Of a stretch of 64,000 nt of DNA, positions 58,443 through 64,000 are shown one piece after another. The notes under the pieces are model-generated. The model searched no databases. It saw nothing but the letters and a program-made list of their open reading frames with translations, and was not told the origin of the DNA. The stretch is taken from NCBI RefSeq assembly GCF_012184415.1, contig NZ_VTOX01000001.1:806001-870000 (forward strand). The letters run 5' to 3'. Numbering within the stretch: position 1 is the stretch's first letter; each line of letters begins with the position of its first letter. The DNA is from Ramlibacter lithotrophicus. Its GTDB lineage: Bacteria; Pseudomonadota; Gammaproteobacteria; Burkholderiales; Burkholderiaceae_C. A program made the translations under genes and the position numbers.

Positions 58443-59161
58443 GGCGGTGCCCACCGCGCCCTTTCGCCCGCGATCAGGTCGGCCAGGCGCTGCGCCCACA
58501 GCGGATACAGGGCGGCGCCGGGATGGAATCCGTCCGGCGCCAGCAGCGACGGGTCCGCAGCCCAGTGCAGGGAGCAGAAGCCCAGGCCCTCGTCCCCGGC
58601 CCAGCCGCGCAGCGCGGCGTCGAGCCCGGACGCGTACCGGCCCAGGTACCAGCGCAGCGGCTGCGGCATGGCTGTGAGCAGCTCCATCGGCGGCAGGCCG
58701 CAGACGACCGCCCAACGTGCTCCGGTGCGCTGCCGCACCTGCGTCCACAGGCGCGCCGTCTCGGCCACGAAGCCGCGCGCCGCCTGCTGGGAGGTGACGT
58801 CGTTGACGCCCAGCACCGTGACCACGACGTCGGCCGCGGCCACGTCGGAGCGCCCCACCAGCGCCTGCGCGCCGCGCGTGTCCAGCCCGGTTTCGGCCAG
58901 CAACTGCCACGCGACGGCGCCGTCGAGGCGCTGCGCGAGCACGTTCGCCAGGGGCAGCGCCAGCGCCTGCGACTGGTGCTGCAAGCCGACGCCGGCCGCG
59001 GAGGAATCGCCCACCAAGAGCAGCCGCAGCCGCGGTTCGCCGCCGCCCGCGACGCCGTGGCGCGGCCCGGCCGGCTCCGGCAGCCGCAGCGCCGTCCGCC
59101 GCACGGCGCGACCCTGGCGCAGGAGCACCGGGCCGAGTGCGAACTTGGCGGCCAGCAGCAT
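58439..59161 (-). CDS. SGNH/GDSL-type hydrolase
   Basis: 240 residues. Block I is GDSSAAGVG (about 52-60), block III GVND (about 105-108), and block V DGFHP (about 208-212) gives the catalytic Asp and His. It has a hydrophobic N-terminus without a clear signal peptide. It starts one base into the scpA stop (TGATG) and overlaps meaB by 4 nt, so it is firmly in the operon. A thioesterase or esterase acting on acyl-CoA side products is possible but unproven. Confidence 0.88.
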   Translation of the reverse strand: MLLAAKFALGPVLLRQGRAVRRTALRLPEPAGPRHGVAGGGEPRLRLLLVGDSSAAGVGLQHQSQALALPLANVLAQRLDGAVAWQLLAETGLDTRGAQALVGRSDVAAADVVVTVLGVNDVTSQQAARGFVAETARLWTQVRQRTGARWAVVCGLPPMELLTAMPQPLRWYLGRYASGLDAALRGWAGDEGLGFCSLHWAADPSLLAPDGFHPGAALYPLWAQRLADLIAGERARWAPP

Positions 59162-61320
59162 CACGCGGCGAGCGACTGCTTGATCTGCTCCAGCACGTCC
59201 TTCGCGCTGGCGGGGATCGGCGTGCCGGGCCCGTAGATGCCCTTGACGCCGGCCTGGTAGAGGAAGTCGTAGTCCTGCTGCGGCACGACCCCGCCGACGA
59301 AGACGACGATGTCGCCGCCGCCCTGCTCCCGCAGCGCCGCGATGATCGCCGGCACCAGCGTCTTGTGGCCGGCGGCCAGCGTGCTGACGCCTACCGCGTG
59401 CACGTCGTTCTCGATCGCCTGGCGCGCGCACTCCTCGGGCGTCTGGAACAGCGGCCCGATGTCGACGTCGAAGCCGAGGTCCGCGAACGCCGTGGCGACG
59501 ACCTTCGCGCCGCGGTCGTGACCGTCCTGGCCGAGCTTGGCGATCATCACCCGCGGCCGGCGCCCCTGGTCCTCGGCAAACGCCGCGATCTCGCCCTTGA
59601 GCTTCTCCCAGCCTTGCGCCGAGTCGTATGCAGCTGCGTACACGCCAGTCACCTTCTGCGTATCGGCGCGATGGCGCCCGAACACTTTCTCCAGGGCTTC
59701 CGAGACCTCGCCCACCGTGGCACGGAGACGCACGGCCTGCACCGTGAGCTCCAGCAGGTTCCCGGTCCCGTCGCGCGAGGCGGTCGTGAGCGCAGCCAGC
59801 GCCGCCTCCACCTTCGCTGCGTCGCGCGTGGCGCGGATCTCCTTCAGGCGGGCGATCTGCTGCTCCCGCACCTTGTGGTTGTCGACCTCGCGGATCACGA
59901 GCGGCTGCTCCTCGCCCAGCCGGTACCTGTTCACGCCGACGATGACGTCGCGGCCCGAGTCGATGCGCGCCTGCTTCTCGGCGGCCGCGGCCTCGATCTT
60001 GAGCTTGGCCCAGCCCGAGTCGACGGCGCGCGTCATGCCGCCCATCGCCTCGACTTCCTCGATGATCTTCCAGGCGGCGTCGGCCATGTCCTGGGTCAGC
60101 TTCTCCATCATGTAGCTGCCGGCCCAGGGGTCGATCACGTCGGTGATGTGCGTCTCTTCCTGGATGATCAGCTGGGTGTTGCGCGCGATCCGGGCACTGA
60201 ATTCCGTCGGCAGCGCGATCGCCTCGTCGAACGAGTTGGTGTGCAGCGACTGCGTGCCGCCGAACACCGCCGCCATGGCCTCGATCGCCGTGCGCACGAT
60301 GTTGTTGTACGGGTCCTGCTCCGTCAGCGACCAGCCGGAGGTCTGGCAGTGGGTGCGCAGCATCAGGCTCTTCGGGTTCTTCGCGCCGAAGCCGGACATG
60401 ATGCGCCACCACAGCAGGCGTGCCGCGCGCATCTTCGCGACTTCCAGGTAGAAGTTCATGCCGATCGCCCAGAAGAAGGAGAGGCGGCCGGCGAAGGCGT
60501 CGACGTCCAGGCCCTTGGCGATCGCCGTCTTCACGTACTCCTTGCCGTCGGCCAGTGTGAAGGCGAGCTCGAGCGCCTGGTTGGCGCCCGCCTCCTGCAT
60601 GTGGTAGCCGGAGATCGAGATCGAGTTGAACTTCGGCATGTGCCGCGCGGTGTACTCGATGATGTCGCCGACGATCCGCATCGAAGGCTCGGGCGGATAG
60701 ATGTACGTATTGCGGACCATGAACTCCTTGAGGATGTCGTTCTGGATGGTCCCCGAAAGCTGCTCCTGCCCGACGCCCTGCTCCTCGGCCGCCACGATGT
60801 AGCCGGCCAGCACCGGCAGCACCGCGCCGTTCATCGTCATCGACACGCTGACCCTGTCGAGCGGAATGCCGTCGAACAGGATCTTCATGTCCTCCACGGA
60901 ATCGATCGCCACGCCGGCCTTGCCGACGTCGCCGGTGACCCGCGGGTGGTCACTGTCGTAGCCGCGGTGCGTCGCGAGGTCGAAGGCCACCGACACGCCC
61001 TGCCCGCCGGCCGCCAGCCCCTGGCGGTAGAACGCGTTGGACTCCTGCGCCGTGGAGAAGCCGGCGTACTGGCGGATGGTCCACGGACGCGCCGCGTACA
61101 TGGTCGCCTGCGGTCCGCGGACGTACGGCGGAAACCCGGGCAGCGTGTCGGCGTACGGCAGCCCGCGGAGGTCGGCGCCGGTATACAGCGGCTTGACCAC
61201 GATCCCGTCGGGCGTGACCCAGTTCAGCGCCGCCAGATCGCCGCCGGGCGCGGACCTGGCGGCGGCCTGGGCCCAGGTTTCGAGGGTGACGGGCGGGATG
61301 GGCGGTTCGCTCTGGCTCAT
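59161..61320 (-). CDS. scpA: Methylmalonyl-CoA mutase, single-chain
   Basis: Adenosylcobalamin enzyme that interconverts methylmalonyl-CoA and succinyl-CoA. It has 719 residues. A TIM-barrel substrate domain (about 1-560) with the [15 protein letters not shown] motif is followed by a B12 domain (about 585-715). The cobalt-ligating DGHDRG (DxHxxG) and the GGVVP base loop are present. It is the homodimeric, fused form. The ATG at 61320 gives [16 protein letters not shown]. It is divergent from a GntR gene. Confidence 0.97.
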   Translation of the reverse strand: MSQSEPPIPPVTLETWAQAAARSAPGGDLAALNWVTPDGIVVKPLYTGADLRGLPYADTLPGFPPYVRGPQATMYAARPWTIRQYAGFSTAQESNAFYRQGLAAGGQGVSVAFDLATHRGYDSDHPRVTGDVGKAGVAIDSVEDMKILFDGIPLDRVSVSMTMNGAVLPVLAGYIVAAEEQGVGQEQLSGTIQNDILKEFMVRNTYIYPPEPSMRIVGDIIEYTARHMPKFNSISISGYHMQEAGANQALELAFTLADGKEYVKTAIAKGLDVDAFAGRLSFFWAIGMNFYLEVAKMRAARLLWWRIMSGFGAKNPKSLMLRTHCQTSGWSLTEQDPYNNIVRTAIEAMAAVFGGTQSLHTNSFDEAIALPTEFSARIARNTQLIIQEETHITDVIDPWAGSYMMEKLTQDMADAAWKIIEEVEAMGGMTRAVDSGWAKLKIEAAAAEKQARIDSGRDVIVGVNRYRLGEEQPLVIREVDNHKVREQQIARLKEIRATRDAAKVEAALAALTTASRDGTGNLLELTVQAVRLRATVGEVSEALEKVFGRHRADTQKVTGVYAAAYDSAQGWEKLKGEIAAFAEDQGRRPRVMIAKLGQDGHDRGAKVVATAFADLGFDVDIGPLFQTPEECARQAIENDVHAVGVSTLAAGHKTLVPAIIAALREQGGGDIVVFVGGVVPQQDYDFLYQAGVKGIYGPGTPIPASAKDVLEQIKQSLAA

Positions 61321-61413
61321 GGGTCGTTCCGGGCTCGGTGGGCGGTTGCGGCCATTGTGCGTCCGGCCGGCCGCCGCTGAAACGCACATCTTAGCGCATG
61401 TCATTCATAATTA

Positions 61414-61442
61414 TTGATAAATCATCCTGGCAAGCCTAGAAT
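61414..61442 (+). promoter_or_regulatory. GntR-gene promoter with overlapping palindrome
   Basis: TTGATA (61414-61419), 17-nt spacing, TAGAAT (61437-61442), then 8 nt to the ATG. The palindrome TGAT-AA-ATCA (61415-61424) overlaps the -35. The patch is AT-rich in a GC-rich genome. Autoregulation and control of the divergent scpA operon are plausible. Confidence 0.6.
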
Positions 61443-61450
61443 CCGCCGCC

Positions 61451-62086
61451 ATGGCACCTCTTTCGCTCGCGCCCCGTGCCCTCTACGAGGAAGTGGCGGA
61501 GCAGTTGCGCCAGCGCATCTTCCGCCGCGAACTGGAGCCGGGCGGCTGGATCGACGAGGTGAAGCTGGCGCAGCAGTACGGCATCAGCCGCACCCCGCTG
61601 CGCGAGGCGCTGAAGGTGCTGGCCGCCGAGGGCCTGGTCACGATGAAGGTGCGGCGCGGCGCGTACGTCACCGAGGTGTCGGAGGACGACCTGCGCGACG
61701 TCTATCACCTGCTCTCCCTGCTGGAGAGCGACGCCGCGGGCGTGGCCGCCGAGCGCATCAGCGACGACCAGCTGCGCGAGCTGCAGGACCTGCACCACGA
61801 CATGGAAGCGGCGGCCGGCGACATCGAGCGCTTCCTGGCGCTCAACGAGCGCTTCCACATGCGGCTGCTGGAGATCGCGGGCAACCGCTGGCGCAACCAG
61901 ATGGTGGCCGACCTGCGCAAGGTCATGAAGCTGAACCGGCACAACTCGCTGCTGAAGTCGGGCCGCGTGCAGGAGTCGATCCGCGAACATCGAGCCATCA
62001 TGCGGGCGCTCGCGAGGCGCGACGCGCGCGCCACCACCGACAAGATGCAGCTGCACTTCCGGCACGGGCTCGAAGCAGCCGGCTGA
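61451..62086 (+). CDS. GntR-family regulator, FCD subfamily
   Basis: 211 residues. An N-terminal winged helix (about 8-70, with YGISRTPLREALKVLAAEGLV) and the FCD all-helical effector domain (about 75-205) are seen. FCD proteins usually bind organic acids. It is divergent from scpA and upstream of the TAXI-TRAP transporter, so it may control one or both. The ATG has no Shine-Dalgarno; its promoter predicts a leaderless or near-leaderless mRNA. Confidence 0.92.
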   Translation: MAPLSLAPRALYEEVAEQLRQRIFRRELEPGGWIDEVKLAQQYGISRTPLREALKVLAAEGLVTMKVRRGAYVTEVSEDDLRDVYHLLSLLESDAAGVAAERISDDQLRELQDLHHDMEAAAGDIERFLALNERFHMRLLEIAGNRWRNQMVADLRKVMKLNRHNSLLKSGRVQESIREHRAIMRALARRDARATTDKMQLHFRHGLEAAG

Positions 62087-62194
62087 GGCGCCGCACCGCG
62101 CAGGCGGGGCCTACGTGGTATCACTGATCGCGTTATCACCTACGCAACCTGTCAGCGAGCTTGCATGGGACCCGGGAAGCAGGCGTTTCCCAGG

Positions 62195-62224
62195 TTGACA
62201 CTGCATTTGCCCGACTCATAGCAT
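62195..62224 (+). promoter_or_regulatory. Promoter of the TRAP transporter operon
   Basis: Perfect -35 TTGACA (62195-62200), 18-nt spacing and -10-like TAGCAT (62219-62224). Transcription would start about 33 nt before the ATG, and GGAGAG (62250-62255) is the ribosome binding site. Confidence 0.65.
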
Positions 62225-62263
62225 TGACCCGTTTCAAATCACAGACCACGGAGAGAAAAGAAC

Positions 62264-63223
62264 ATGCTCGGACTTCTGAAGCGCATCGGCGTGACGTGCG
62301 CGACCCTGGCATTCGCCACGGCCGCCTTCGCCCAGAACATCTCGATCGGCACCGGCGGCACCGGCGGCGTCTACTACCCCATGGGCGGCGGCCTCGCGGC
62401 CGTGCTGTCCAAGTACGTGCCCGGCATGCAGGCCACGGCCGAGGTCACCGGCGGCTCGGTCGACAACCTCAAGCTGATCGGTACCGAGAAGCCGTACATC
62501 GGCTTCACCATGGCCGACGCCGGCCTCGACGCCCTGAAGGGCCAGGACAAGTTCAAGGGCAACCAGGTGCCGCTGCGCACGCTGATGGTCCTCTACCCGA
62601 ACCGCATGCACCTGGTGTCGGTCGAAGGCAAGGGCGTCAACAAGATCGGCGACCTCAAGGGCAAGCGCATCTCGACCGGTTCGCCCGGCAGCGCCACCGA
62701 GGTGATGGCCTTCCGCATCCTGGAGGCCGCCGGCATCGACAAGGACAAGGACGTCAAGCGGGAGCGCCTGGGCGTAGCCGAGTCGGTCAACGCGATGAAG
62801 GACAACAAGATCGACGCCTTCTTCTGGGTGGGCGGACTGCCGACGGCGGCCGTCACGGACCTGGCCAACACGCCCGGCACCAAGATCAAGATGATCGACC
62901 ACTCGGAAGTCGTGGCCAAGATGAACCAGAAATACGGCAACCTGTACGTCGAGGACTCCATCCCGAAGAGCGTGTACAAGGGCATGGACGCCGACAACAA
63001 GCAGGCCACGGTGATGAACCTGCTGGTGACGCACCAGAAGATGGACGACAAGACCGCGTACAACATCGTCAAGGCGGTGTTCGACCACAAGCCGGACCTG
63101 GTCGCCGTGCACAAGGAAGCGGAGAACTTCAAGCTCGAGAACCAGAAGGCCGCCGCGTCGCCGATCCCGTTCCACCCCGGCGCCGTCAAGTACTTCGCCG
63201 AAAAAGGCATCAAGATCAACTGA
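62264..63223 (+). CDS. TAXI-family TRAP transporter solute-binding protein
   Basis: Periplasmic receptor of a TRAP importer. It has 319 residues. A signal peptide of about 23 residues is cleaved after AFA, and the mature protein begins QNISIGTGGTGGVYYPMGG, the TAXI hallmark. The ligand is not predictable; relatives bind glutamate or other organic acids. The permease gene follows after a terminator-like hairpin. Confidence 0.93.
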   Translation: MLGLLKRIGVTCATLAFATAAFAQNISIGTGGTGGVYYPMGGGLAAVLSKYVPGMQATAEVTGGSVDNLKLIGTEKPYIGFTMADAGLDALKGQDKFKGNQVPLRTLMVLYPNRMHLVSVEGKGVNKIGDLKGKRISTGSPGSATEVMAFRILEAAGIDKDKDVKRERLGVAESVNAMKDNKIDAFFWVGGLPTAAVTDLANTPGTKIKMIDHSEVVAKMNQKYGNLYVEDSIPKSVYKGMDADNKQATVMNLLVTHQKMDDKTAYNIVKAVFDHKPDLVAVHKEAENFKLENQKAAASPIPFHPGAVKYFAEKGIKIN

Positions 63224-63241
63224 CCAGGGTGATTTCCAGCG

Positions 63242-63266
63242 CCCCGCCACCCCGGCGGGGTTTTTG
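63242..63266 (+). terminator. Terminator between receptor and permease genes
   Basis: A 7-bp stem (63242-63248 with 63254-63260) is followed by five T residues, 18 nt after the receptor stop. Partial termination would favour receptor over permease. Confidence 0.75.
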
Positions 63267-63323
63267 TTTGAGCAGTCGAAACTTGCACGCCAGAACATGA
63301 CCGGGAACCGCGAACACCCGCAT

Positions 63324-64000
63324 ATGACCGACCAGTCCGCCGCCGTGGCCAGCGAAGCCGCGGTCGTGAGCGAAGAGGCCCTGCACAAGGCCCAGGAGTT
63401 CATCGAGGAAGAAGAAGGCGCCGCCAACCGGCTGACCGGCTGGCTCGCCGCCCTGCTCTCGGTGCTGGCCGTCGGCGTGTCGATCTACCACCTGTACGCC
63501 GCCTACGGCATCGTTCCGGCCCAGGTGCTGCGGCCGATGCACGTGGCGCTGGTGCTGTTGCTGACGTTCCTGCTGTTCCCGGTGGCGAGGCGTTTCCGCC
63601 ATCGCGTGATGTGGTGGGACTTCGTCGCCGCCGCGCTGGCGATCGCGTCCATCGCGTACATGATCCAGGGCGGCGACGACTTCATGGATCGCAACACGAC
63701 GCCCGGCGGGTGGGACATCCTGTTCGGCGTGGCGTTGATCGCGCTGGTCATGGAGGCCATGCGGCGCACCAACGGCTGGATCATGCCGGCGGTGACGGGT
63801 GCCTTCATCCTGTACGCGCTGTTCGGCGCGTACCTGCCGGAGCCCTGGACCCACAAGGGTTACGAGGTGGGTCGCCTCGTCGGCCATCTCTACATGACGC
63901 TGGAGGGCATCTTCGGTGTCGCGGTGGATGTGTCGTCGTCCCTGATCATCCTGTTCACGATCTTCGGCGCGTTCCTGCAGTACTCGGGCGCCGGCAAGTT
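63324..64000 (+). CDS. TRAP transporter fused permease (partial, runs off the window)
   Basis: 225 codons are visible, with no stop before the edge. After a charged N-terminus (about 1-37) there are hydrophobic segments near 40-60, 71-88, 98-115, 130-146, 152-168 and 195-220. These fit the 4TM/12TM fused permeases that pair with TAXI receptors. The ATG at 63324 is used; an in-frame ATG at 63297 would add nine residues. Neither has a clear ribosome binding site, perhaps because translation follows the upstream hairpin. Confidence 0.88.
   Translation, partial: MTDQSAAVASEAAVVSEEALHKAQEFIEEEEGAANRLTGWLAALLSVLAVGVSIYHLYAAYGIVPAQVLRPMHVALVLLLTFLLFPVARRFRHRVMWWDFVAAALAIASIAYMIQGGDDFMDRNTTPGGWDILFGVALIALVMEAMRRTNGWIMPAVTGAFILYALFGAYLPEPWTHKGYEVGRLVGHLYMTLEGIFGVAVDVSSSLIILFTIFGAFLQYSGAGK

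Overview
This is high-GC DNA (about two thirds G+C) from a betaproteobacterium, most likely order Burkholderiales and close to the Comamonadaceae (Ramlibacter/Variovorax-like). The grounds are gene order (rlmE-ftsH-folP; the lpx/bam/rseP/dxr/cdsA/uppS/frr/pyrH/tsf/rpsB block; iscRSUA-hscBA-fdx; carA-carB-greA), protein flavour, and a thiolase-type PHA depolymerase. The identification rests on reading the sequence; no database search was run.

Layout. 1-4320: start of folP, ftsH, rlmE (all minus), yhbY (plus), a DUF4149 membrane protein and greA. 4446-9301: carB and carA (minus), separated by a small four-helix-bundle (S23/23S rRNA IVP family) gene that sits between two near-perfect 32-nt inverted arms built from 7-nt repeats. 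9488-24543: a long minus-strand envelope and translation operon reading rpsB, tsf, pyrH, frr, uppS, cdsA, dxr, rseP, bamA, skp, lpxD, fabZ, lpxA, lpxB, rnhB and an rRNA methyltransferase. 24717-29651: amidase, D-amino-acid dehydrogenase, NAD(P)HX repair enzyme and an SDR. 30028-33506: an accessory stretch with a secreted protein, a lipoprotein, a short protein and a LuxR/HisKA_3 two-component pair. 33605-36258: tRNA-Val(CAC), dnaQ, an SDR, a DUF599 protein and a DUF442 phosphatase-like protein. 36338-41785: the ISC iron-sulfur operon. 42038-47603: uvrB, then the plus-strand genes for an aromatic aminotransferase, PHA depolymerase and a solitary RnfB-like ferredoxin. 47614-52807: a CBS protein and a three-subunit 2-oxoacid:ferredoxin/NAD(P) oxidoreductase. 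53027-61320: the propionyl-CoA to succinyl-CoA pathway (scpA, SGNH hydrolase, meaB, pccB, pccA, VOC epimerase). 61451-64000: a GntR/FCD regulator and the start of a TAXI-type TRAP transporter.

Working together. PHA breakdown, propionyl-CoA carboxylation and mutation to succinyl-CoA, and a ferredoxin-linked 2-oxoacid oxidoreductase next to a solitary multi-cluster ferredoxin form one neighbourhood of acyl-CoA and redox metabolism. The GntR/FCD regulator and TRAP importer probably bring in and sense an organic acid; the substrate is unknown.

Most interesting. (1) The 4-helix-bundle element in carAB has arms that differ at only two positions, and both become G-U pairs in the sense mRNA. Its heptad unit carries CTAG, which places stop codons in all six frames. 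The element supplies carA's stop codon and abuts carB's start. It looks like an mRNA counterpart of the intervening sequences of 23S rRNA genes. (2) A perfect 11-nt match upstream of the kor operon could mask its ribosome binding site. (3) The rpsB leader has a nested double hairpin. (4) Four genes have a -10-like box 7-8 nt before ATG and no Shine-Dalgarno, which suggests leaderless mRNAs.
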